A DNA stretch of 17,354 nt, taken from NCBI GenBank assembly GCA_007123575.1, contig SKKV01000154.1:1-17354 (forward strand), written 5' to 3'. Below, piece by piece: positions 1-6,228 of the stretch. Position numbers and translations under genes: made by a program. Source of the stretch: Wenzhouxiangella sp. (GTDB lineage Bacteria > Pseudomonadota > Gammaproteobacteria > Xanthomonadales > Wenzhouxiangellaceae). The first letter of the stretch is position 1. Every line of letters begins with the position of its first letter. The notes below the pieces were generated by a model. It did not search any database and was not told the origin of the DNA. It saw nothing but the letters and a program-made list of their open reading frames with translations.

Positions 1-151
1 CGTCTGCGGCAGCGACCAGCAGCGGGCCACCCTTGCGGCGGGCCAGGGCCGAAATCGACAGCGCCAGGCCCAGGCCATCGAGCTGCGGCCAGTCGATGGT
101 GGCACCGGGCTCGGTGCGCGGCGGATTGAGTACGGAAAAGGTGTCAGCCAT
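1..151 (-). CDS. mfd: Probable transcription-repair coupling factor Mfd, N-terminal fragment
   Basis: This is the 5' end of a minus-strand gene that continues past the left edge; only about 50 codons are visible. It starts at the ATG whose complement lies at 149-151. The residues include a GLALSISALARRKGGPLLV stretch. This resembles the start of Mfd proteins, where an L-A-I-A-x-A-A-R-x-x-G-P-L-L-V segment opens the UvrB-like domain 1. Mfd is the ATP-dependent translocase that removes RNA polymerase stalled at lesions and recruits UvrA. The catalytic helicase domains are outside the window, so the call rests on this short N-terminal match only. An AGGA lies about 13 nt before the start. A TAAAAT hexamer (complement of 178-183) could be a -10 box, without a convincing -35. 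An inverted-repeat element begins 58 bp upstream of the start. Confidence 0.55.
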   Translation of the reverse strand, partial: MADTFSVLNPPRTEPGATIDWPQLDGLGLALSISALARRKGGPLLVAAAD

Positions 152-208
152 GGTCAAATAATCCTGATCAGCCCGCCATTTTAGCCGCAGCCGCAGCCGC
201 GTCGTGTC

Positions 209-526
209 AGCCCGGCTTATTCATGACCCAGTCTACTGCGACAGCGCCAGGCCCCGCATCTGCAGCACAGGCCGGCGGCGTGGTGCGGTTTGCCGAAGGC
301 AAGAAGCACCAGGCCAGAGGCCGACCGTGCGTGTTTCACTCGGTCGCGCATCCTCACCGTAGCGACGGCTACGCTTCCGGTGCGCTCGGTCGCGAAACCC
401 CACAGCTACGAGACCTGACACCGTCTCACGCGCTTATCGCCGTTACGGCTGGCGCTCATTGCCCTACGGGCAAACCGCACCAGCCTTCACGTCGGCGCTA
501 CGTCTGGGTCATGAATAAGCCGGGCT
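209..526. mobile_element. 318-bp MITE-like element with perfect 23-bp terminal inverted repeats
   Basis: Positions 209-231 and 504-526 are exact reverse complements of each other (23 of 23; outer ends AGCCCGGC and GCCGGGCT). A second, nested inverted pair, TGGTGCGGTTTGCC, lies at 281-294 and, reversed, at 469-482. A small perfect stem CGTAGC/GCTACG is present near the middle (about 358-374). The stretch 281-333 is clearly similar to part of REP unit A (about 1326-1378), including the GGTTTGCCGAAGGCAAGAAGC block. The element therefore shares a module with the REP family next door. It has no credible gene: the open frame crossing it (223-777) is low-complexity and overlaps the transposase. I see no clear target-site duplication. 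The outer ends resemble the REP head, which suggests a non-autonomous relative, but the mover is unknown. Confidence 0.6.
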
Positions 527-662
527 CAGTGAGGACGGTGCCAGACCTTCAAGGATCAAACATTCAAGACGACAAGGCCATGGCAGCGGTTGGAAGAATG
601 TCTGAAATTTGTCTGAAACGGAGTTCTCGGACCCAATTTCATAATTCGGGAAGAAATCTCAG

Positions 663-1232
663 ATGCTTGCGGGATGGTTTCGGATGGTCTGGCCGTCAGC
701 GCTGGTTGATCATGCGCCGATGGTTGGTTATCGGCGTTATTTTGAAGAGAATCAGGTGGTGTTTGTCACCTTGGTGACGGGCGATCGGCGGCCTTGGCTG
801 CGATCGGCTCGGGCCAAGTCGCATTTTTTGGCTTGCTTGCGGGAAGCCAAGGTGCAGCATGGGTTTCGGCATTTTGCACATGTGGTGTTGGATGATCATG
901 TGCATTGGTTGGTGCAGGCGGTGCGTGGGGAGTCGTTGTCAGATTTGGTTCGGTATTTGAAGTTGTTGGTGTTTCATCGGCGGCAGGCAATGGGGTGGTC
1001 GTGCCGGCGGCTTTGGCAGGCGCGGTTTTATGATCACATCATTCGGGATGAGCGCGATTTTTGCCAGCATATGGATTACATCCATTACAACCCGGTGCGG
1101 CATGGGTACGTGGCCTTGGCGCGGCAGTGGCGGTGGAGCAGTTTCCATACATGGGTGGCGCGCGGCCATTACAGCCATTGTTGGGGCAGCCGCGAGCCGG
1201 ATGGGCCGGCGGATGCGGGAGAGCCGGGTTGA
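663..1232 (+). CDS. REP-associated tyrosine transposase (RAYT, Y1/HUH family)
   Basis: This is a 189-residue protein of the Y1 (IS200-like) transposase superfamily, REP-associated branch. Seen in the sequence: an N-terminal GYRRYF motif (from residue 22), the HUH metal/nuclease motif as HVH in LDDHVHWLV (about residues 79-87), and the C-terminal block RFYDHIIRDERDFCQHMDYI followed by HYNPVRHGYV. That block carries the candidate catalytic tyrosine and is the RAYT signature, ending in a WSSFHTWV tail. Family proteins cut single-stranded DNA beside a GTAG-type tetranucleotide 5' of REP hairpins. This fits the GTAG-headed REP units starting 64 bp downstream. The 663 ATG has a GGGAAG about 9 nt upstream. 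The homologous region really starts at Met20 (720), so 720 is the alternative start. The gene looks intact, and its codon use (many TTG, TTT and GGT codons) differs from the housekeeping genes here. Confidence 0.85.
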   Translation: MLAGWFRMVWPSALVDHAPMVGYRRYFEENQVVFVTLVTGDRRPWLRSARAKSHFLACLREAKVQHGFRHFAHVVLDDHVHWLVQAVRGESLSDLVRYLKLLVFHRRQAMGWSCRRLWQARFYDHIIRDERDFCQHMDYIHYNPVRHGYVALARQWRWSSFHTWVARGHYSHCWGSREPDGPADAGEPG

Positions 1233-1295
1233 TCGCGGCGACCATTTGGGACGCGGCGGCGATCAGGTCAAGCCGGCACTGGTTACACCGAATTT

Positions 1296-1506
1296 GTAGC
1301 CCGGTCCAGCACAGGTTGGAGGGCTGGTGCGGTTTGCCGAAGGCAAGAAGCGCCAGCCCGAAGACCGGCCGTGCGTGTGGCCGGGGGGCATGTTGGGAAG
1401 ACGCCGGATGTTTGGATTTGGCATTGTGCTTGCCGAGGGTTCCGGGGCAAAACGGTTTGATGGCGAAGGATTCAACATGGTCCCCGGCCACGTTGGGCCG
1501 GGCTAC
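1296..1506 (+). repeat. REP/BIME-like unit A
   Basis: The unit starts with GTAGCCCGGTCCAGC and ends with the inverted head (GGGCCGGGCTAC). It lies 64 bp after the RAYT stop. Its left part carries the module GGTTTGCCGAAGGCAAGAAGC, which contains a TTGCC-GAA-GGCAA hairpin. Its right part holds an 81-bp core (1393-1473) identical to 1625-1705 in unit B. The right REP can fold as CCCGGCC / GGCCGGG around a 6-nt loop. Confidence 0.8.
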
Positions 1507-1594
1507 GGTTTGGGCGCCAATTGAGTTTGCGAGGGCAATGTGGGGAATTCTCCGGTTGATTGGGATTGGCACCGTGCATGCCGAATGTGATTTT

Positions 1595-1739
1595 GTAGCC
1601 CGGTCCAACGCGGCCGGGGCCAGATTGGGAAGACGCCGGATGTTTGGATTTGGCATTGTGCTTGCCGAGGGTTCCGGGGCAAAACGGTTTGATGGCGAAG
1701 GATTCGGGCATGGTCCCCGGCCGCGTTGGGCCGGGCTAC
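1595..1739 (+). repeat. REP/BIME-like unit B
   Basis: This is the simplest complete unit, 145 bp. It has a GTAG-headed REP hairpin on the left (CCCGGTC / GGCCGGG with a CAACGC loop), the 81-bp core shared exactly with unit A, and the inverted REP ending in CTAC on the right. The two outward-facing GTAG ends are the layout expected of a BIME-type mobile pair. Confidence 0.8.
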
Positions 1740-1759
1740 GGGTGCGGTGTTCGTTTTAA

Positions 1760-1884
1760 GCCATGTTTGGGAGGCGCCGGTTGTTTGGGGTTGGCACGGT
1801 GCGCGCCGAGGGCGACGTGACAAAAAAAAACGGGCCTTTGGCGATGGATTCGGCATGGGCCCCGGCCACGTTGGGCCGGGCTAC
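1760..1884 (+). repeat. REP unit C, left REP missing
   Basis: This unit carries a core and a right-hand inverted REP (ending CTAC at 1881-1884) but no left GTAG hairpin. Its core, 1760-1867, matches 3560-3664 in unit D with only two substitutions plus an A9 versus A6 tract. The right flank after CTAC (ggtttgggcgcc...ttgagttt) also resembles the flank of unit A at 1507-1528, so duplication here extended beyond the REP itself. Confidence 0.75.
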
Positions 1885-1918
1885 GGTTTGGGCGCCGTTT
1901 GAGTTTTCAGAGCCCCGG

Positions 1919-1958
1919 CCGCACGCATGGGCGGTTTCCGGAAACCGTTCGCGTGCGG
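1919..1958. repeat. 40-nt nested palindrome downstream of ftsB
   Basis: CCGCACGC (1919-1926) pairs with GCGTGCGG (1951-1958) around a perfect 16-bp palindrome, CGGTTTCCGGAAACCG (1932-1947). The left arm is the GCACGC..GGCGGTTTCCGG module also seen in units D and G; only here is the full palindrome present. It lies 12 bp past the ftsB stop and could end or protect the dapE-ftsB transcript, although there is no T-run to make it a classic terminator. Confidence 0.6.
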
Positions 1959-1970
1959 TCGGTGTTCGTT

Positions 1971-2246
1971 TCAAGGGGTTTGTTCTGGGTCTACGATGAG
2001 GAAGAATTCTTCGTCTTCCTGGATCAGGCCTAGTTCGGAGCGGGCGCGTTCTTCTATGGCTTGGAGGCCGGCGCGGAGGTCTTCGACTTCGGCGGCCAGC
2101 GCTTCGTTGCGGCGGTCCAGGTCGCGGTTGTTTTCGATTTGTTCTTCGACCATGGCGCGCAGGGCGCGGACTTCGCGGATTTCCGACCACAGCCTGACCT
2201 GGGTGAGTACGAGCAGAATGGCCAGGATGATGAGGACGGCGCGCAT
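1971..2246 (-). CDS. ftsB: Cell division protein FtsB
   Basis: A 91-residue bitopic membrane protein. It has a very short cytoplasmic N-terminus, one transmembrane helix (about residues 3-17, AVLIILAILLVLTQVRL), then a periplasmic coiled coil rich in E, R and L (about 20-65). The conserved ERARSELGLI motif and an E-x-F-F-L-I segment near the end complete the FtsB/DivIC pattern. FtsB forms the FtsQLB complex that activates septal peptidoglycan synthesis at the divisome. Length is close to the roughly 90-105 usual for the family. The ATG lies only 2 nt after the dapE stop with a poor ribosome-binding site, so translational coupling to dapE is likely. Its common partner ispD does not follow; the RAYT/REP region does. 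Confidence 0.88.
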   Translation of the reverse strand: MRAVLIILAILLVLTQVRLWSEIREVRALRAMVEEQIENNRDLDRRNEALAAEVEDLRAGLQAIEERARSELGLIQEDEEFFLIVDPEQTP

Positions 2247-2248
2247 GA

Positions 2249-3403
2249 TCAGGATTGTGCCACGTCCAGGAGCATGCCTTCGATGATCGCCTGGTAAAGG
2301 TCGGGCAGCCGGGCCAGGTCCGCCAGACGGATGGATTCGTCGACCTGGTGAATGGTGCGGTTGACCGGGCCAAGTTCGACCACGGGAATGTTCAAAGGCC
2401 CGAGGAAGCGGCCGTCGCTGGTGCCGCCGCCGGTGTCCATGCGTGGTTCGATGCCCAGCTGGTCGCGGCAGACCCGGGCAACAACGTCGGGCAGCGGGCC
2501 GGTGGCTGGGCCGAAGGGTTCGCCGGAGACGCGCCAGTGCAGTTTCCAGGGGCCGGGCTGATGGCGGTCGATGAGTTCGCGCAGCTGTTGTTCCAGCTGG
2601 TCTGCGCGGCTGTTGGGGTTGTTGCGCAGGTTGAACAGGATTTCCAGCTCGCCGGGAGTGACGTTATCGGCGCCGGTGCCGGCGCGGATGTTGGAGATTT
2701 GCAGGCGCGTGGGCGGGAAGTGGTCGTCGCCGTCGTCGAAGTTCATGCGGCCCAGGTCGGCGAGCAGCGGGCCGGCGCGGTGGACCGGGTTGTCGGCCGG
2801 GTCGGCGTAGGCGGTGTGGCCCTGGCGACCGGTGATGACCAGGCGGGCCTGGATACTGCCGCGGCGGCCGATGCGCAGGTTGTCGCCCAGTTGTTCCAGG
2901 CTGGAGGGTTCGCCGACCAGGCAGGCGTCGGGCAGCAGCTTGCGTTTGGCCAGGGCCGGGATGACCACGCGCACGCCGTGCTGGGCCGGGCCTTCTTCGT
3001 CCGAGGTCAGCAGCAGAGAGATGGTGCCCGGGTGATTGGGGTGTGCGGTGAGGAAACGTTCCAGGGCGATGACGAAGGCGGCGACGGAGGATTTCATGTC
3101 GGCGGCGCCGCGGCCGTACAAGTGATCGTCTCGGTGCGTGGGCTGGAACGGCGGGCTGCTCCAGCGCGTTTCCGGGCCCGGGGGGACGACGTCGGTGTGG
3201 CCAAGCAACATCAGGTGCGGGGCGCCGGTGCCATGGCGGGCGAACAGGTTGAGGACGTTTTCGGCATCCAGTTGTTCGGTTTGCATACCGACGGCGGACA
3301 GGCGCGCGGCGATCAAGACCTGGCAGCCGGCGTCTTCGGGGGTGACCGAGGCGCGGGCGATTAGGTCTTTGGTTAGTTCGAGGACGGGGGAGGGGTTGGT
3401 CAT
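2249..3403 (-). CDS. dapE: Succinyl-diaminopimelate desuccinylase DapE
   Basis: A 384-residue M20-family dinuclear zinc hydrolase. It removes succinate from N-succinyl-LL-2,6-diaminopimelate in the lysine/peptidoglycan precursor pathway, in the cytoplasm. Visible metal and catalytic residues: H69 and D71 in GHTDVVPPG, D102 in YGRGAADMKSS, the E136-E137 pair in SDEEGPA, and H352 in NRTIHQVDE. The TGGGTSDGRF motif (324-333) is also present. The dimerisation (lid) domain spans about 180-290, with VTPGELEILFNLRN inside. Length is normal for DapE. The ATG has no obvious Shine-Dalgarno sequence and lies 31 bp from a heptamer array and a REP unit, which separate it from mtfA. It probably heads a dapE-ftsB transcript. 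Confidence 0.93.
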   Translation of the reverse strand: MTNPSPVLELTKDLIARASVTPEDAGCQVLIAARLSAVGMQTEQLDAENVLNLFARHGTGAPHLMLLGHTDVVPPGPETRWSSPPFQPTHRDDHLYGRGAADMKSSVAAFVIALERFLTAHPNHPGTISLLLTSDEEGPAQHGVRVVIPALAKRKLLPDACLVGEPSSLEQLGDNLRIGRRGSIQARLVITGRQGHTAYADPADNPVHRAGPLLADLGRMNFDDGDDHFPPTRLQISNIRAGTGADNVTPGELEILFNLRNNPNSRADQLEQQLRELIDRHQPGPWKLHWRVSGEPFGPATGPLPDVVARVCRDQLGIEPRMDTGGGTSDGRFLGPLNIPVVELGPVNRTIHQVDESIRLADLARLPDLYQAIIEGMLLDVAQS

Positions 3404-3434
3404 GGGGGAAGGGTAACTGATTCGGGGGAGTGGA

Positions 3435-3476
3435 TACGGTTTACCGTTTACGGTTTACGGGTTACGGGTTACGGTT
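3435..3476 (+). repeat. Heptamer array 1 (six 7-bp units)
   Basis: Six consecutive heptamers in frame, in order TACGGTT, TACCGTT, TACGGTT, TACGGGT, TACGGGT, TACGGTT. The array lies between the dapE start and REP unit D, ending 20 bp before the GTAG of that unit. Unlike the other three arrays it contains no GTTCCGG units. Confidence 0.8.
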
Positions 3477-3496
3477 GTTTGGCGTTGGTGGGGTTC

Positions 3497-3747
3497 GTAG
3501 CCCGGGGCAACGTCCCCGGGGGCCATGTTTGGGAAGGCGCCGGATGTTTGGCATGTGCAGCCATGTTTGGGAGGTGCCGGTTGTTTGGGATTGGCACGGT
3601 GCGCGCCGAGGGCGACGTGACAAAAAACGGGCCTTTGGCGATGGATTCGGCATGGGCCCCGGCCGCACGCACGGGCGGTTTCCGGAAAAGGGCTTCTTGC
3701 CTTCGGCAAACCGCCCCCTCCCTCCAACCTGTGCTGGGCCGGGCTAC
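3497..3747 (+). repeat. REP/BIME-like unit D (composite, 251 bp)
   Basis: The unit starts with a GTAG-headed hairpin (CCCGGGG / CCCCGGG around CAACGT) and ends with CCGGGCTAC. In between are a short truncated core, a second core (3560-3664) nearly identical to unit C, the GCACGC..GGCGGTTTCCGG module, and an inverted copy of the module in unit A (GCTTCTTGCCTTCGGCAAACCGC region, 3692-3714). The right end is a distinct REP subtype, the CCCAGCAC...GGTTGGAGGG form also found at the left of unit A. It fills most of the 357-bp gap between mtfA and dapE. Confidence 0.78.
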
Positions 3748-3760
3748 GTGGGTGATCTTT

Positions 3761-4534
3761 TCAATTTCGGAACCATTTTGAAATCTGGAATAGGTGGTCT
3801 AGCTGGGCGTAGATGTCGGGGTGTTGGTCGTGGAGCCAGCCGGGGGTGTCGAAGTATGTTTCGGTGGCGACGGCGAAGAACTCGGCGGGGGATTCGGCGG
3901 CGTAGGGGTCGAGGCTGGGTTCTTGATCGTGGTCGAGTTCGTCTTGCAGGCGTTGCCAGGCGGCGCTGAAGACCTGGGCCCATTGCTGGCGGTCCATGTG
4001 CTTGGGCAGCGGAGGGTAGCCGTCCATGTCGCCGTTGAGCTGGTCGATCTGGTGGGCCAGTTCGTGGGCGACGACGTTGAAGCCTTGGCCCTGGCCGGAG
4101 CGTCTGACTTCTTCCATGGCCAGCACTACCGGGCCGTGGGCCCAGGCTTCGCCGGCGCGGATTTCTGGGCCGGTGTGGATCAGGCCGTCTTCGGTCATTT
4201 CTTCGACCTCGGCGACGAATTCGCCGGGGTAGAGGATGAAGGTGTGGAAGCCGCGGTACCAGTCGATGTCCAGGGACAGGATCGGCAGGGCGGCGAGGAC
4301 GGCAACGTCGAGCAGGTCGTCGTGGCTGGGGTCCAGGCCGGCGGCGCCGAAGAAGTCCTTGCCGGCCAGGATTTCGGTGCTGCGTTCGAATAGTGCGTCG
4401 AGTGCGGTCGACGGCAGGTCGTGCAGAATCGGGAAGCGGCTGACGGTGCGGTCGAAATCGCGTCGCTCTGGGCGAACGCGCTCAAGCTTGCGCTCGCGGT
4501 GCCAGGCTTTCAGGCGCGAGAGCGGACCGGACAC
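3761..4534 (-). CDS. mtfA: MtfA-family zinc peptidase
   Basis: The protein has 257 residues from a GTG start at 4534. It belongs to the MtfA (DUF980, PF06167) family of soluble zinc-dependent peptidases. In E. coli, MtfA binds the glucose repressor Mlc and so affects ptsG expression. The HELAH zinc motif lies at about residues 157-161, inside VVAHELAHQIDQLNG, and the third-ligand region is AESPAEFFAVATETYF (about 214-229). The upstream-extended open frame (to 4657) overlaps suhB by over 100 bp and its extra residues look non-coding. I therefore place the start at the GTG 11 bp past the suhB stop, which has a CAGG about 8 nt before it. Length then fits E. coli MtfA (265). A suhB-mtfA operon is likely. 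A link to the PTS genes in this window is possible but not shown. Confidence 0.88.
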   Translation of the reverse strand: MSGPLSRLKAWHRERKLERVRPERRDFDRTVSRFPILHDLPSTALDALFERSTEILAGKDFFGAAGLDPSHDDLLDVAVLAALPILSLDIDWYRGFHTFILYPGEFVAEVEEMTEDGLIHTGPEIRAGEAWAHGPVVLAMEEVRRSGQGQGFNVVAHELAHQIDQLNGDMDGYPPLPKHMDRQQWAQVFSAAWQRLQDELDHDQEPSLDPYAAESPAEFFAVATETYFDTPGWLHDQHPDIYAQLDHLFQISKWFRN

Positions 4535-4545
4535 CTTGAGCCTGC

Positions 4546-5364
4546 TCAGGCGCCCAGGCGCGCGCGCAGGCCCTCGCTGACGTGCGGCCCGATGGCGTGG
4601 CGCAGCGGGGTGACCAGCTTGAAAGGGGCAGCCAGGATATGGCCGGTGTCCAGCCATTTTTCGCCGCCGGCAATGTCCATGACGACACCGCCGGCTTCCT
4701 GGACCAGCAATGCGCCGGCGGCGATATCCCAGGGCTTGAGGTTGAGTTCGAAGTAGCCGTCGAGGCGGCCGCAGGCGACGTAGGCCAGGTCCAGCGAGGC
4801 GGTGCCGGCGCGGCGGATGTCTTCGACCTTGTCGAAGACGGCGTCGAACATGGCCTGGTAGGCCGGCATCAGGCGACGGGTGCGGAACGGGAAGGCGGTG
4901 GCGATGACGGCGCTGGCCAGTTCGCGGCGGCCGGAGACGCGGATGCGCTGGCTATTCAGGAAGGCGCCTTCACCTCGGCTGGCGCTGAACATCTCGTCGC
5001 GCAGGGGATCGTAGACCACGCCGTGTTCGATCCGGCCCTTGATAGACAGGGCGATGGAGACCGAGTAGTGGGGGATGCCGCGCAGGTAGTTGCTGGTGCC
5101 GTCGAGGGGGTCGACGATCCAGACGTGGTCAGCTTCGGGGTTGCCGGCCTTGCCGGATTCTTCGCCGAGGAAGGCGTGGTCGCGGTGGTATTTGAAGATG
5201 TGGTCGCGGATGGCTTGTTCGCAGGCGCGGTCGACGTCGCTGACGTAGTCGTGGCGGGCTTTGCGTTCGACCGGGATGCCTTCGAGGCGATGGCGGTATT
5301 TGCGCATCAGTTCGGCGGCTTTGTGGGCGGCTTCAGTTGCGATATTTAGGAGGGGGTTGGTCAT
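4546..5364 (-). CDS. suhB: Inositol-1-monophosphatase family protein SuhB
   Basis: A 272-residue Mg2+-dependent phosphatase of the inositol monophosphatase superfamily. Metal and substrate motifs are complete: LGEESG at 66-71, WIVDPLDGTSNY at 82-93 and WDIAAGALLVQEAGG from 212. In E. coli SuhB hydrolyses inositol-1-phosphate in vitro and also acts with NusA and RNA polymerase in rRNA antitermination and ribosome maturation. Either role could apply here. Length matches the family (about 267). The gene is divergent from trmJ, with a 111-bp shared upstream region that contains a heptamer array. No Shine-Dalgarno sequence is apparent before the ATG. mtfA follows 11 bp after the stop. Confidence 0.92.
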   Translation of the reverse strand: MTNPLLNIATEAAHKAAELMRKYRHRLEGIPVERKARHDYVSDVDRACEQAIRDHIFKYHRDHAFLGEESGKAGNPEADHVWIVDPLDGTSNYLRGIPHYSVSIALSIKGRIEHGVVYDPLRDEMFSASRGEGAFLNSQRIRVSGRRELASAVIATAFPFRTRRLMPAYQAMFDAVFDKVEDIRRAGTASLDLAYVACGRLDGYFELNLKPWDIAAGALLVQEAGGVVMDIAGGEKWLDTGHILAAPFKLVTPLRHAIGPHVSEGLRARLGA

Positions 5365-5402
5365 GGTTTGGCGGGGGTCGGGAATGGGGGTCAGTTTAAC
5401 GG

Positions 5403-5437
5403 TTTACGGTTTACGGGTTCCGGGTTCCGGGTTCCGG
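5403..5437 (+). repeat. Heptamer array 2, in the suhB/trmJ divergent promoter region
   Basis: Five perfect heptamers: TTTACGG twice, then GTTCCGG three times, preceded by a degenerate TTTAACGG and followed by ATT. It occupies the middle of the 111-bp region between two divergent genes. It is the only array here without an adjacent REP unit. Confidence 0.85.
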
Positions 5438-5463
5438 ATTAAGTCCATGGTGGGTTGCGGGGG

Positions 5464-5469
5464 TAGAAT
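5464..5469 (+). promoter_or_regulatory. Possible -10 box for a leaderless trmJ transcript
   Basis: TAGAAT lies six bases before the trmJ ATG and there is no Shine-Dalgarno sequence. A start site 6-8 nt downstream of this hexamer would place transcription at or near the ATG, as in leaderless mRNAs. No good -35 hexamer is seen at 16-18 bp, so this is tentative. Confidence 0.3.
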
Positions 5470-5475
5470 TCGGGG

Positions 5476-6228
5476 ATGGATGATATTTTTTCTCGGGTTC
5501 GGGTTGTGTTGGTTGGGACGACGCATCCGGGCAATATTGGTGCGGCGGCGCGGGCGATGAAGGTGATGGGGCTTTCGCGGCTGTTTTTGGTTGCGCCTGA
5601 GGCGCCGTTTCCCAGTTCGCGGGCGACTGCCATGGCGACCAGCGGCGATGACATTTTGCAGAAGGCCACGGTGGTGGACGACATGCTGGCTGCGATCTCC
5701 GGCTGCGGGCTGGTGCTGGGGACGACGGCGCGGTTGCGGTCGTTGCCGCTGCCGGTGACCGATCCGCGCAAGGCGGCCGAGCGGGTGCTGGCCGAGGCGC
5801 CGCAGCATGAGGTGGCGATTGTGTTCGGGCGGGAGAACAGTGGCCTGACCAACGAGGAGACTCGGCTGTGTCATTACCTGGTCAATATTCCGACCAGCGA
5901 GGAGTACCACTCGCTGAACCTGGCCCAGGCGGTGCAGGTGGTGACTTACGAGCTGCATATGGCCGCACTCTCGGAGTTGCCGGGCGAGGTGGCGCCGCCG
6001 GACTGGGTGCCGGAGCCGCCGGAGCGGCTGGAGTTTTATTTTCAGCGCCTGCAGCGGACTTTGCTGGAGATCGGTTTTTTGAATCCGGATCAGCCGAAGC
6101 GTTTGATGCAGCGACTGCGCCGGCTGTATCAGCGGGCGCGGCCGGATGAGAATGAGCTCAATATTTTGAACGGCATTCTTTCGGCCACGCTCGAGCGGGC
6201 GGGTGAGCGAGAAGACGACGGCGCCTGA
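5476..6228 (+). CDS. trmJ: tRNA (cytidine/uridine-2'-O-)-methyltransferase TrmJ
   Basis: A 250-residue SPOUT-class methyltransferase that in E. coli methylates the 2'-OH of C32/U32 in several tRNAs using S-adenosylmethionine. The N-terminal catalytic domain shows VLVGTTHPGNIGAAARAMK (about residues 11-29) with the conserved N and R, the IVFGRENSGLTNEE motif (about 115-128) and the knot-forming IPTSEEYHSLNLAQAVQVV segment (about 138-156). The C-terminal about 80 residues form the family's helical extension (LEFYFQRLQRTLLEIGFL). Length agrees with E. coli TrmJ (246). Its end overlaps the ATL gene by 26 nt, so the two are very probably cotranscribed. Confidence 0.93.
   Translation: MDDIFSRVRVVLVGTTHPGNIGAAARAMKVMGLSRLFLVAPEAPFPSSRATAMATSGDDILQKATVVDDMLAAISGCGLVLGTTARLRSLPLPVTDPRKAAERVLAEAPQHEVAIVFGRENSGLTNEETRLCHYLVNIPTSEEYHSLNLAQAVQVVTYELHMAALSELPGEVAPPDWVPEPPERLEFYFQRLQRTLLEIGFLNPDQPKRLMQRLRRLYQRARPDENELNILNGILSATLERAGEREDDGA

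Noticed and set aside
599..618. Direct repeat TGTCTGAAA at 599-607 and 610-618 upstream of the RAYT, as an operator
   Set aside because: An 11-bp spaced direct repeat could be a binding site, but it is short, single-locus and has no matching regulator in the window.
223..777. A 184-codon open frame across the inverted-repeat element into the transposase
   Set aside because: It lies mostly within non-coding repeat DNA, overlaps the RAYT in another frame and shows no recognisable domain.
1763..1999. Repeated peptide-like frames (MFGRRRLFGVG..., GRATVWAP...) in REP units at several loci
   Set aside because: The similarity comes from DNA repeats: frames break at indels such as A9/A6, have no ribosome-binding sites and occur in several reading frames and on both strands.
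2255..3364. A long plus-strand frame opposite dapE
   Set aside because: Antisense shadow of a well-supported gene; Val/Gly/Ala-rich with no domain pattern.
3389..5367. Shared ATGACCAACCCC start context of dapE and suhB as a regulatory motif
   Set aside because: Both proteins simply begin Met-Thr-Asn-Pro; the similarity stops within a few bases on either side.
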